A DNA stretch of 21,055 bases from Chara braunii (taxonomy: Eukaryota; Streptophyta; Charophyceae; Charales; Characeae), in the NCBI GenBank assembly GCA_003427395.1, contig BFEA01000230.1:199059-220113 (forward strand), in the 5' to 3' direction. The position numbers and the translations under genes were made by a program. Numbering within the stretch: the stretch's first letter is position 1; each line of letters starts with the position of its first letter. Below, piece by piece: positions 1 through 8,997 of the stretch. A model generated the notes under the pieces. It was not told the DNA's origin and searched no databases. It was given only the letters and a program-made list of their open reading frames with translations.

Positions 1-670
1 TCAGAGTAGAGATAGAGGTAACTGCAGACATTGTTTGGACACGGCCTTCTGCCTTATTGGACACGACATTCAGATCGGACTTACACTCTACATTGGGATT
101 GAACTGTGTGCGACATTCGGAGATCAGACTTGGGTTGGACTTGGCTACCTCTATGTCCCTCCCCCTTCTCTCTCGCATGTCTATGGATCTCTCCCCATGT
201 GTGTGAGCGGAAGGGCAATCTTTCTGGTGTCTTTCCCTTCCGAAGTTTCTCCCTTTCATATTGTTGTCCACGTGTCCTTTGATACTAGATCTTCCGCTGC
301 GCTGCTTCCCAGCCTATGATGATGATGATACGAATGTGTTGTTATTGATTTCCCGTTGTTTCACTCTTTGCGTCGCGCACATTGACACCTTGTGAATGTT
401 GCACCTATGCTGCTGGTTGTTGCCACTTTCGTCATTGCTAGATCCTAGGCTTTCAGTGCATTTCACTTTCTGATATGCTACACTTCCTCTTCGCACTCGA
501 CGTAAGAGTAGTATCACCGGCCACCATAGCCCACCTACCCATATGGAGTTGCCCAACTTCCAGCGCCAAAGATGAGAGTAAGAAGAACCCAACAGCCAGC
601 AATTCACGAGCCCAGCCGGCAGATGACACATGCCACCCAAACTAGTTGAAAATAGAAACAGCAGGAAAAG
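1..670. other. Gene-free stretch, weak direct repeat
   Basis: I see no recognisable gene. Two related segments, around 65-85 and 113-136, share the pattern CGACATTC(g)(g)AGATC-GGACTT with small indels, suggesting an old tandem duplication with a period near 50 bp. The short ORFs on both strands have no recognisable motif and are no longer than expected by chance. Confidence 0.5.
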
Positions 671-755
671 ATGGTATGCAACCTAAAACAACGCGAGGAG
701 GGAGCGCTACGTAATATAATCGCCGATCTGCCCGATCACATCCACCCCTGCCAAC

Positions 756-882
756 ATCCCGCTCCACCAACAGTTCTCTCTTTCTGCTTGCAGAACGAAT
801 ATCCCGCTCCACCAACAACGTCATCCTTCTGCCATCACCACCCTCCACCAGCAACGTGCCTCTCCTACGCGTCGAGGCTCCT
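756..882. repeat. Degenerate tandem repeat, ~41-45 bp unit
   Basis: ATCCCGCTCCACCAACA occurs at 756 and again at 801, a 45-bp period. A third, weaker copy (CCCTCCACCAGCAACG) starts near 841. The 45-bp step keeps reading frame on the minus strand, where LLVERD(I/V) recurs in a short ORF, but nothing else argues that this is translated. The surrounding 671-1153 is otherwise featureless and C-rich. Confidence 0.65.
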
Positions 883-1153
883 CGCCATACCCACCATCCT
901 TACTCCCTCACTGTGCCCTTCTTCTCGCCGCCACTACCGACCACTTGCGCCACTATCGCATCGTGCCGTATGAAAACACAGCATTCCGGATGGGCGCACA
1001 TGGCGGGGCGCAGCGCTCCCGGTAGCGCTGCCCCCCCCTGGAGGACGCCGGGAGTTGGAGCATCGTGCCATCGGATTCACTCCTCATACAATTGTGATTT
1101 GCAATTCACTTGAAAGTTGAAATGCAGTCCAGCAGATTGCGATCCGCAGGCGC

Positions 1154-1220
1154 ATTCACAATGAGAATCTCAGGCTTTGGACTTCTGATCAGCCTTAGAA
1201 GTCCAAATGCTATTGTGAAT
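1154..1220. repeat. Inverted repeat (foldback) with two nested stems
   Basis: ATTCACAAT at 1154-1162 is the exact complement of ATTGTGAAT at 1212-1220. Inside it, TTTGGACTTCT at 1176-1186 pairs perfectly with AGAAGTCCAAA at 1197-1207 around a 10-nt loop. The left spacer is longer than the right. A further partial copy of the right arm (AGCCTT..TTAGTCCAAAT) lies at about 1250-1270. It could be a relic of a small foldback transposon; no target duplication was found. Confidence 0.7.
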
Positions 1221-1786
1221 TCTCAATTCCAAGAGGAAACAGTAGAATTAAGCCTTGGTCTTAGTCCAAATCCAAAGCCCACTTTTCTCCTGTGAGGATG
1301 GAATTTCGATGTTGACGAGGGTACCCTTTTCCCAACTCCGTTTGGTTATTGGTTTCATCCAAGGCCCTTCTTTTGGGTCTTGGGTGCCTTGTCCTACGGT
1401 GAGACTTATCCCTTTTGACACGAAGGGCCCATATTGGGAATTTACATTTCCCATTGCGGCACTCCTTCCGCCTTTCATGTGAGTCTCATCATCGCACTGT
1501 TTCACCCAGTCCTAGCCGAGTTTTGTGCACCCAAAGGCATGTTTTTGACCGCATGAATCCAGTTCCATGAGGGCTAGAACGCCTTTGTTACTGAGCTAGG
1601 GTATTGGCTTCTCCCTTCTCCAAAGGCCACATCTTCATCATGTCAGTCTTGTGCAGCTCTCTTGGGTGCACAGGGCACCCCTTTTTCTCCTCCTCCTGCT
1701 CAAAACCTTGGTTCGAGAACCAAGGGTTCCGACACCAGGCCAAACGAGCTGCCAAGCCTTCAGCGTATTCCAGAGATTCTGCTGGT
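1221..1786. other. Gene-free stretch
   Basis: Apart from the partial repeat near 1250-1270 I see nothing here. ORFs on both strands are short, overlap one another and lack recognisable motifs or splice signals. Confidence 0.4.
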
Positions 1787-1971
1787 TTAAACCACTAGTA
1801 CCTTTCTCGTTTTGTAAAATAGCGAGTCTCCGACCTTTCAGGAGGGTGAAACGAAATGACAGTCGCCGATTAGATTGATCAATGGCAGCCGTCATCGGGC
1901 CCGACCTCCGAATTCTTCGGGAGTTGGCGTTTTCCATCATTTCTAAAGCGGCAAAGATACTAGTGGTTTAA
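1787..1971. mobile_element. 177-bp TIR element flanked by TTAA (MITE-like)
   Basis: The element body is 1791-1967. It starts ACCACTAGTACCTTT and ends with the complement of ACCACTAGTATCTTT: 15-bp terminal inverted repeats with one mismatch. Both ends abut TTAA (1787-1790 and 1968-1971), as expected for a TTAA target-site duplication. It encodes nothing and is small, so it fits a non-autonomous DNA transposon. TTAA duplications are typical of the piggyBac superfamily, but these terminal bases are not the usual piggyBac CCC ends, so assignment is open. An (AAG)n array begins exactly at the right TTAA. It is the clearest member of a family whose other probable copies lie at 9848, 10726, 11231, 16101 and perhaps 8998. 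Confidence 0.75.
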
Positions 1972-2011
1972 AGAAGAAGAAGAAGAAGAAGAAGAAGAAG
2001 AAGAAGAAGAG
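1971..2011. repeat. (AAG)n microsatellite
   Basis: About 13 AAG repeats run directly out of the right flank of the preceding TIR element and end in GGAAGAG. Confidence 0.95.
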
Positions 2012-2049
2012 GAAGAGTCTGTATCAGATTCCTCCACTAGCGAAGTGGT

Positions 2050-2085
2050 TTTTTGTTTGTTTGCTTGTTTGTTTGTTTGTTTTTT
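2050..2085. repeat. (GTTT)n microsatellite
   Basis: A run of GTTT units with one GCTT interruption inside a T-rich stretch. Confidence 0.9.
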
Positions 2086-3040
2086 GCGCTAAACTACCAC
2101 TACGTCCAAGCCTCATTTTCTCGAGGAAGAGGAGAAGTGCTTGCCAAGCTTTGCCCCAGAGCTAGCGGGACCTTTTCTTTCATTCTGGCTGGCGCCGGCT
2201 GCAATTTTGGTTCGGTGGCGCCTGGTTTGCCAAGAATGCAGCATAGGTTATATTCACAACGTAGCCTTCTGCTCTGGAAGGTGGTGGTGGTTTATAGAGA
2301 GAACCTGGGGGTCGGCAGCCAGTTGATATAAGGCCATCCAACATAAGGAAATGATGGAAACAAGTTAGTCAAATGGAGGAGGGGATAAACACAGGGGTAA
2401 GCGGCTGTCTACTAGAAGGTTTGGCCAGAAGGGGGCTATGGAAGAGAAAGGTGGTGCAGCTGGGGAAAGGAGGTGGTCAACAGAGGGTCCTTGCTTTGCT
2501 CAAATTGTTAGAAACAAAAGTGGATTGTCTTGCAATATCTCTTTGAAAGCAGGGAATTATTTGTGAATCAGACACTGCACCTGGCCCCAGTATTGTTATT
2601 GGGTAGAATTGCGAGTTCTCAAGCCTAGATAAAAACTCGTAAGAAAAAAAAGGACAGCCTGGCCCCCTGAGGTGACCTCAGGGTTCCAGGTGCCTCTGCA
2701 TTGCTGAGACTCCATTCCGTTATTGTCTGCCCCTGAATACATCTAGACTGCAATTTGCCCAAATACATCTGTAATGACTGTTCATTCATTCTGCTCGGTG
2801 GAAGAGGGTAGTCTGGAGCAGCACCTGTGATAAGCAGGGATCTGTACTTCGCGGCCTCACGTACCCTTCGGAGTAAAACCTAAAGTAAGCCCTGAAGCAC
2901 GGATCTTAGCGGATCAGGAAAACTGGGTCCATTTCTCATTGTTGAGGTTACTGGCATGCATCTTTCAAGGTTGCCCCCCTTTGTTCAAATTCGTTCTCCT
3001 CACGGATGGTTAGCGATTGCACAGAGGAATCCAAGACACA
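2086..3040. other. Gene-free stretch
   Basis: No gene is recognisable. 2340-2480 is purine-rich on the plus strand. The only strong local structure is the hairpin annotated at 2658-2690. No ORF of note exists between about 2335 and 3040. Confidence 0.45.
2658..2690. repeat. Strong 33-nt hairpin
   Basis: CCTGG (2658-2662) pairs with CCAGG (2686-2690). After a symmetric 2-nt internal loop, CCCTGAGGT (2665-2673) pairs perfectly with ACCTCAGGG (2675-2683) around a single central G. A poly-A run sits just upstream (2643-2651). Its role is unknown: it could be a palindrome left by a mobile element, or a binding site for a dimeric protein. Confidence 0.75.
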
Positions 3041-5330
3041 GCTAGGAATTCGGTTGGCGGCATTTAAATTTTCTTCGTGCTAAAGCGTGCGCGGCCATTT
3101 TTTTTGAATTATTGCACGACGCGTAAGCTCGGCGCCCGCTATCCGCTTGCACGCCGTTTTCCCCTCTGGCTGAGCGCTTCTCCCTGGATGTCATTTCGCT
3201 TCCCCTCGAATCTACGTCCAATCCTCCTCTTTCCCTTCTGGGCGATTGATTGGTTGTTAGTTGGGATGGTCGGATCAATGTCGCAAAAGCGCGCTTGCGC
3301 GCGCAGCTTGGACGAACAGCCCAATTGAACGAGGAATAATGACCACCCCACCTCCTTCGATCCCTCTGGAACCGCCACTCTTCCTCTGTCCTACTCATCT
3401 ACATCCCTTGCTGCCAGCGCCACACGCCAGCACCCCGTCACCTTCCGAGCTATAAGTTCTCACAGCTCCTACCTCTCCATCTCTTTGATCTCGGGTGCAA
3501 TGCTGCGTGAGCTATGCGTGAAGACCACAACATCGAAAAGGCTCCATGTGCCCAAGTGACGGGCGGAGTGACGACATGGGGTGGGATTAGCGGTAGACTC
3601 GGGTACGTGCAGTCCGAGGGACTGAGCCGTGGTGGAGATAGAACGTGGCCAGCGGCAGAGCCTTGTGGCTATGGTTGGTTGACATTCTGGTTGGTTGGGG
3701 GCTGTGCCCGATGCAGGCCGGTCTTGTGGAACTTTGAATAGCGAGGGATTCACTTTTTTCTCCATTGCTGCTTTGTCCAAGATTTATCTGTGCAGTAGAC
3801 TAAGCATAGGTTCTCAGTCGCATGCATGACGTTGGTTATGAGGGTCTATGGATGATGAGTGCATCGTTATCCAAGATGCATGGATGTATGCATGTGGAGT
3901 AATGTCACGGGTGTACAGCGTTGTAAGTGCAACCCGGGGGGAAAGGTGGGGGTATCGAACATCTGCCTGTATGCATGTGTGTTGATCTCCCCTTGCCTTC
4001 CCCGCCCCTTGTTGACTTCTGGCGCTATCCATAAGCGTGGGGAATAGTCGCCCACTCTTCCCTCTCTTCCCTCTGGCGCGCAAGTGCCATCTGCCAGGTT
4101 GTCCTGCTTGCCTCCCCCCGGCTGGTCGCCGTAGCCAGAGGCATCAATCGCGTGTGTCTCCGCGCATCGCCCGATCTCCTTGCTAACCGCCCATAGCCAT
4201 TTTGTCTGAATAACGATGCGGTGACTAACGACGTTGTCTCCCTGAACTTGCATTTTGTCAGGTGAGAAAGAGTGGGGTGAAACCCATTAAGATTTGCATG
4301 GAGTCGGGATTTACTACGCTACACGTGAGCGTGGATAACTGCCCGTGCTCGACCCTCTCATCGATCCGCCACAACACCCTCCAGCCATTCCCAATTGCAG
4401 ACGAACACAGTGTGTACTGCGATGCCGATGTGCACAGTGCATTGTTGCGAACTGACCGGGTTCATTTATACAACCCGTCAAAGGCTTGTCACGTAGCGGG
4501 ATGTGGGTTCATGATGATTAATCAGTTTTCTTCCCCACCCCTCATCCTACCTTATACTGATTTGACGGTGCTGCCTTGGTCTGCGGCCCACACCACGTGG
4601 CGGCCCTAGTGTAGCTGTTGCTGGTGTCGGCTAGGAGACTCGTGTTCCTGGTGGAAATCGGTGCTGGGATACGAAGGATCGGCTCGGTTCCCAGAACTCT
4701 CCCGCAGGACGGGCGCCCTACCGGCGAGCTTCCGAGCCTGGGTTCTCCCAGCCCTTCCCCCAGCCCCACCCCAATCGAACGACGATGCGGACTTTATGAA
4801 TCTGACTCGGAGGCTTAGATACTCCTTATCTCTTCGGTTCTTGCAATAGAGTTGGCATGAATCTGGTGCGAGAGAAGTGGTACGTTCCACGTTTTCTCTT
4901 TTTCTTCCTAATGCTTAGCAGCGGCTGTGTTGCGCACATTCCCTAGCCCCCGACGAAGCGGAATTTTGTTCATACCTCGTGCGTCGGCCGTGTCTACCCC
5001 TCAAATTCGCTAGTGTTTCCACTTAGCCCTCTCTGTCGACCTTAATTTTTGGAGTAGCCTCGGAATGAAGCAAGAATCCCCCGTTCCAACCGGGTGATTC
5101 TACCCTTGCCTAAAATCCTCGGCCACGCCCCCAATTACTCCAATCGGGCGTCCCTCGGTACGAAACGCAGGACAGGGTGTGAGGTTGCGCATCACACACC
5201 AGCTGGCAATCGGGGCCACGTCTCATGAGATGGCGAGAGTCATGGGCCGAGGAGGGTCTCTTCACCTCACAAGATGAGGCGCCAATTTCAACGTTACCCG
5301 CGCCCACAGTCCTCTGCCAGTCTATCTGCA
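3041..5330. other. Gene-free stretch of about 2.3 kb
   Basis: I find no gene here. ORFs reach about 128 codons on the minus strand near 3867-4253 and 115 codons on the plus strand at 4262-4609, but opposite-strand ORFs of similar length overlap or adjoin them, none shows a known motif, and runs of this length are expected by chance in a window of this size. 3290-3305 has an alternating GCGCGC-rich palindrome. The rest is mixed, moderately GC-rich sequence. Confidence 0.4.
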
Positions 5331-5454
5331 TACTTAGAACATAACGAAAAACAGACAAGGGGACTAGTTCCACTCCACTAGAAATGAGCAGTACTTAGAA
5401 CATTGGAAAAACAGACAAGGGACTCGTTCCACTCCACTAGGGTTCTACAAGCAG
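5331..5454. repeat. Tandem duplication, ~62 bp unit
   Basis: Unit 1 (5331-5391) and unit 2 (5392-5454) both begin TACTTAGAACAT and share AAAACAGACAAGG, GTTCCACTCCACTAG and a final GCAG. They differ by a few substitutions and small indels. A third unit starts (TACTAAC) at 5455 and then diverges. Confidence 0.9.
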
Positions 5455-5495
5455 TACTAACATCTTATGGACATTGATTCTTTAGATCAACAGCT

Positions 5496-5544
5496 CAGAT
5501 GATGTAGCGAGGTGCAATTCCAGATGATGTAGCGAGGGCAATTC
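5496..5544. repeat. Tandem duplication, 24-25 bp unit
   Basis: CAGATGATGTAGCGAGG is repeated at 5496 and 5521, each followed by (T)GCAATTC; the second copy lacks one T. It lies 40 bp downstream of the 62-bp duplication, so this locality is prone to short tandem duplication. Confidence 0.9.
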
Positions 5545-5574
5545 TAGTACACTGGAACCAAGGCCAAGGGCATT

Positions 5575-5835
5575 ACCCCCCAAACCAACACAGGTGACTA
5601 GAGGGGTGAAGGGGTCAGGGAATTACGCCATTGAGCCGAGGAGGGGGGGAAGTCATCGTAAGACACAAGCATTTCGAGCCCCAACCCAACTAAGGTCTAC
5701 AAGGCCAGTTAATAAGGGGGCGAAGGCGAAGGCGAAGGGACGTATGCCCTTGAGCATAGAGGGGAGGGCAGTGGTAAGGTCCCACTTATCTGGATCCTTC
5801 ATTTCCAGCCATAGAAAACCCCTGCGACCATGCTA
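5575..5835. other. Purine-rich stretch with degenerate duplication
   Basis: GTGAAGGGGTCAGGGAATTA with its downstream GAGCCGAGGAGG resembles GCGAAGGGACGTATG with GAGCATAGAGGGG about 130 bp later, suggesting an old duplication. CGAAGG is repeated three times at 5721-5738. An 80-codon plus-strand ORF spans this stretch but looks like a by-product of the purine bias. Confidence 0.45.
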
Positions 5836-6851
5836 GGGGGAGTGATATGAGCATCCCCTCCTAGCAGGCCGCCTGCTTGCTCCAATCTATTGGTGGGGAG
5901 CAGCACCTGCTGGAAAACGGGTCCAGCTTCCCACTGAACATCTTCAAAGCTGATTTTCAATGGCCATAAATGACAAATCCTCGCAAGTGTAACCCTGGCC
6001 CAGAAACCCTAAACCCAAATCCTGACCTGTTGATCCACCACTGATGCTGTTGCGGTCAAGAAGCTGACCCTCCAGAACCAACCCCCAAAATCTCGGCACG
6101 GACAGTTGTTGTCAGACATAGACGCCATCCAAGCACGAACACACCAAGCCATGGATTTGAACCTACTTAGGATGCCTGGTTGGCTATTGGCTGTGGCCCG
6201 TGGCAAGAGCGCACGGAACAAGGAAGAGGACTTTTCAAACACGAACGAAAAAGACACGTCATCAGACGCTCTACGTGAGGCTGGCGAAGGCGTCAAGCCT
6301 ACACGTGCAATACTTAGGCTCTTTAAAACCCACCTCTTCCTCGAAGGGAAATGTGGTGTTTAACAGGGACCTAAAAAACCTCTCTTTTCCAGCTACGGCG
6401 CACACTCCCATTGGAGGTACGTGTAGGCAAACGAGGCCTACAAAAGCAGCAATCGAACACTTTTTTTCCCTTTTTCGGCCGTCTCTTATAAGGGGAAGGG
6501 GTAAAGAACCTTCCTGATCGATGGACAAACTCCCTACGAAACCACCATTATCCTCCCATCAGAAATACAAATACATCGGCATTATATAACAACTGTATGT
6601 CGACAGGAACACTGGCTTGAATCCGATCATGGCGCCATTTTTTAACACTTTGGACAAAGCATGTAATGACTCTGAGGGCAACCTCACACTTGGACTTTTT
6701 CAACTTCTCTGTGGACGTAATTGAGGCCAGGTGCATCAAGGCCAGTTCAGAATAGACGCCATATACATCCCAGAAAAGTCCTTGTCTGAGTATGCCTTGA
6801 GGCTGCTCTCCTGTGTCAGCCACGACAACCATTTGCAATGCTGCTCTTTGG
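5836..6851. other. Gene-free stretch with one open run
   Basis: The plus strand is open from about 6034 to 6363 (roughly 110 codons, ending at a TAA). The translation is of mixed composition, beginning near DAVAVKKLTLQNQ, with no recognisable domain, and a 95-codon ORF lies antisense to it. A run of this length is expected several times by chance in this window, so I do not call a gene; it could hide an exon. A single AAACCCTAAACCC-like match at 6002-6014 is too short to mean telomere. Confidence 0.35.
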
Positions 6852-6992
6852 GCCTCGCTCCACTACCCGACATTCTACATGCATTTGGATACTCTCAGGA
6901 CCCGATACATTCAATATTTTGGACTCGTTTGAATGCACCTGTTCGAGCAAAGAGTCCAAACACATGTAGAGTGTTGTGTAGTGGATCGAGGC
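6852..6992. mobile_element. TIR element type A, copy 1 (141 bp)
   Basis: The left arm (6852-6881, GCCTCGCTCCACTAC...TACATG) and the complement of the right arm (6963-6992) match over 30 bp with about four mismatches. Pairing continues more loosely inward (GCATTTGGATACTCT against GTGTTTGGACTCTTT), so nearly the whole element folds into one long hairpin. It has no coding capacity. It shares its outer GCCTCGCTCCACTAC ends with the type C elements next to it but lacks their internal core. No clear target duplication was seen. A hairpin-forming MITE is the simplest reading. Confidence 0.7.
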
Positions 6993-7038
6993 TGGCTCTC
7001 CACAAAAAAGGAAACTACACAGATGCCTCATGCATCAT

Positions 7039-7160
7039 GAGCCTCGCTCAACTACTCTCAACATGCAGAAAAGACAAAAATCATGGCGGTGCATCTTTCC
7101 ATGTTCTTGCAGAAGATTTACTCTCATTTTGCACATTTCAAGCGTAGTGGGGTGAGGCCC
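7039..7160. mobile_element. TIR element type C, copy 1 (~122 bp)
   Basis: The left end GAGCCTCGCTCAACTACTCT and the right end (complement GGGCCTCACCCCACTACGCT) form an imperfect TIR. Inside, 7088-7138 carries the core TTTCCATGTTCTTGCAGAAG...CTCATTTTGCACATTT. That core recurs seven more times near 12-13 kb and once in the element at 7425. Size and arrangement match the perfect copy at 7425-7547. Confidence 0.7.
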
Positions 7161-7222
7161 ATCCCCTCTCTTCACCTCCTCTTACTGCCTGCAGTCAATG
7201 GAGGTCAGGAAGTGCGGACATA

Positions 7223-7358
7223 GCGCTTCACTCCACTACTCAACATCCTACATGCATTTGGACGCTTTCTCGACCACGTTCGAGTCCAGCATTTTGACTG
7301 TATCGGGACGAACACGAGTTGCAGGTACATACAGAGTGTTGTGCAGTGGAGCAAGGCC
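7223..7358. mobile_element. TIR element type A, copy 2 (~136 bp)
   Basis: The left arm GCGCTTCACTCCACTACTCA matches the complement of the right arm, which begins GGCCTTGCTCCACTGCACAA, with scattered mismatches over about 30 bp. Its left interior (CATGCATTTGGACGCTTTCT) matches the complement of the right interior of the type A copy at 6852-6992, confirming family membership. Confidence 0.65.
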
Positions 7359-7424
7359 CATACTAAGCTGAACATCACACGAGCCACGAATTAAGAAAAC
7401 GCTCCCATGTGCTGTTCTGTTCGT

Positions 7425-7547
7425 GGGCCTCGCTGCACTACTCTCCACATGCAGAAAAGACAAAAAAGATGGCAATGTATATTTCCATGTTGTAGAGGGG
7501 GGATTCAGTCTCATTTTCCACATTTGGAGAGTAGTGCAGCGAGGCCC
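7425..7547. mobile_element. TIR element type C, copy 2, perfect 23-bp TIRs
   Basis: 7425-7447 (GGGCCTCGCTGCACTACTCT...) is exactly complementary to 7525-7547, giving 23-bp perfect terminal inverted repeats around a 77-bp interior. The left arm continues into CACATGCAGAAAAGACAAAAAAG, and the core starts at 7471 (GGCAATGTATATTTCCATG) and runs to the right arm. No obvious target duplication flanks it. The perfect arms make this the youngest-looking member of its type. It is non-coding and would need a transposase in trans. Confidence 0.85.
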
Positions 7548-8280
7548 CATATCTCCTTTTTCCCTCTTGAGAAGTGTTATGGATGGAGGAGGAATATACT
7601 TTTCCAGTTCAGCATGCGGTGTATGTTGCTCATTAACACCCACGTGTACTCTTGGGTGCTACATCTACAGGCTAAGCTAGCTTTAACCTGGCATGTTCTC
7701 CAGCCAGGTTCTATCTAAGCACAGACACAGCAACAGTGGAACCAAACACTTTAACAAACGACACCTATGGCTGGCAACTTTCTTCTCTTTTTTTTCCCTT
7801 TTATTTGGCTAGCAGATTTGCTATCGCAGATCTCCCGCCTTCGTCGATAGAACACTGAATCCATTGCCGTGGTCCGCGATCCCATTTACTTGCTGTCAAT
7901 TGTTCAGTTTGGTGCAGGTCCATTTGCCTTCTTCGGTTCAGATGGCACTTATAAGGTAGTAGCAGTACCCATATTGGCAAACCATATCCAAAGCACCAGA
8001 GGGTTCCTTGCTCTGTTGGGCCCAAGCCCACTCCTGCAGGCGGCAAGGTCCCACTTGCAAGGATTCTCTGATCTCAACCATTAGATTTATCAGCACCACT
8101 AACACTGACGGGGGCGTGTTGTTTACAAAAAAAAAAACAAAAAAAAAAAACAAAACAATGCTTCCTAAAGTCGTGCCTGTTGAACCACCCGTAAAACTCC
8201 ATGTTCTTAAGCCGTTAACGTAGTGGCTACTCCGCTCTGGATTAAGCCCCCAAGCTTTTTTCCATATGCCACACGGAGAG
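7548..8280. other. Gene-free stretch with interrupted A tract
   Basis: No gene is recognised. 8127-8155 is an A tract broken by two single C residues. It could be a poly(A) relic of a retroposed sequence, but no target duplication or upstream element body is evident. ORFs on both strands through 7801-8223 overlap each other and have no known motif. Confidence 0.4.
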
Positions 8281-8301
8281 ACTGAAGAGGTGACCATAGG
8301 C

Positions 8302-8431
8302 GCCGCTAGGCGGCAGGCCTTCGGCCTTAGTCCCCTACTATCAAATATATACCTTAATGAACTCGACCACTTTATAGAAACAACCATCCGTGAATAGACC
8401 CAAGGCTCGAAGAGCAGACGCTTCGCGTCTG
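8302..8431. repeat. Cluster of short TTC/TAG-loop palindromes
   Basis: Three compact hairpins lie in or at the edge of the RT relic: GCCGC-TAG-GCGGC (8302-8314), AGGCC-TTC-GGCCT (8315-8327) and CAGACGC-TTC-GCGTCTG (8415-8431). The first two sit where the PQGG-type motif of an RT should be encoded. Short GC-rich palindromes of this kind are known as dispersed insertions in some algal and plant organelle genomes, which supports an organellar source. Confidence 0.6.
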
Positions 8432-8530
8432 AATCCCACGCATTGGAACCGAAGGATACATTACATCCGCTTCGCAGATGATTTTCTAGTCGCAATCTCT
8501 GGTCCACGATCAGAAGCAGTGAAACTGAGA
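8323..8530 (+). pseudogene. Group II intron reverse transcriptase/maturase fragment
   Basis: Two diagnostic pieces of a group II intron-encoded RT are readable. From 8323, one frame gives GLSPLLSNIYLNELDHFIE and stops at a TAG near 8394. From 8462 another frame gives YIRFADDFLVAISGPRSEA and stops at 8531. The first is the conserved block just before the catalytic block, the second carries the FADD catalytic aspartates. The residues normally found between them are mostly missing, so there is an internal deletion plus a frameshift. The fingers region before SPLLSN, the PQGG-type turn, and the thumb/maturase (X) domain are absent or unrecognisable. In plants and algae such proteins are encoded in mitochondrial introns and promote splicing and mobility. 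In this microsatellite-rich setting it is best read as an organelle-derived insertion in nuclear DNA. It cannot make a working enzyme. Confidence 0.85.
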
Positions 8531-8535
8531 TGAAT

Positions 8536-8997
8536 AGGTACGCCGTACAGGCCCATATGCATTTGCATCAGAGCCCTCCCGGAGGGGGGCTAAGACCCCC
8601 TGGGTTATTCGTGGTTTTCAGAAAGCGTCCGGGCCACCACAGGAGCGCCAAATTCATCCGTTTCTACTAGAAACGTTTCTCCTCTATGTTCTTCCGCAGC
8701 CGATAGTGGTCCAAGTACTAGTGGTTTTAAGCGCAAATGAACGCCCGAAAACGTGGAATCTGGGTAAGTAGGGAACCTTGCCACTAATGGACGGGAGACG
8801 TCCACATTTCCTCTCGCAGCAATGGAAGAGCCGGGATCTATGAAGGAGGAGCTCCCTGCAACTGATGCAGGCATCCCTTTTTCCCTGAGTGTTATCTTTT
8901 TCTTTTTATTTTAATGAAAACGGGCCCAGCGCCCAAAGCTCCGAGCAAAACATGTTTTTTTCAAAGACGCACATAAATGTACACACGCCTTGCCCCA
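8536..8997. other. Stretch after the RT relic, unassigned
   Basis: A GCCCTCC/GGGGGGC hairpin lies near 8572-8590. A minus-strand ORF at 8605-8874 (89 codons) has a protein-like composition but no motif I recognise. This may be part of the same organellar insertion or later sequence; I cannot decide. Confidence 0.35.
8716..8730. repeat. Unpaired TTAA-type element end
   Basis: TACTAGTGGT at 8716-8725, followed one base later by TTAA, matches the right terminus of the element at 1787-1971. No matching left end was found within about 200 bp upstream, so it is an orphan end or a solo relic. Confidence 0.45.

Noticed and set aside
4262-4609. 115-codon plus-strand ORF of mixed composition
   Set aside because: No recognisable motif, no supporting exon structure, and a run of this length is expected by chance in a window of this size.
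5331-5544. Short direct repeats considered as a CRISPR array
   Set aside because: The repeats are adjacent, with no spacers, and the genome is evidently eukaryotic.
6002-6014. Plant-type telomere motif (AAACCCTAAACCC)
   Set aside because: Under two repeat units; far too short for an interstitial telomere array.
8127-8155. Interrupted A tract as a retrotransposon poly(A) tail
   Set aside because: No element body upstream and no target-site duplication could be seen.
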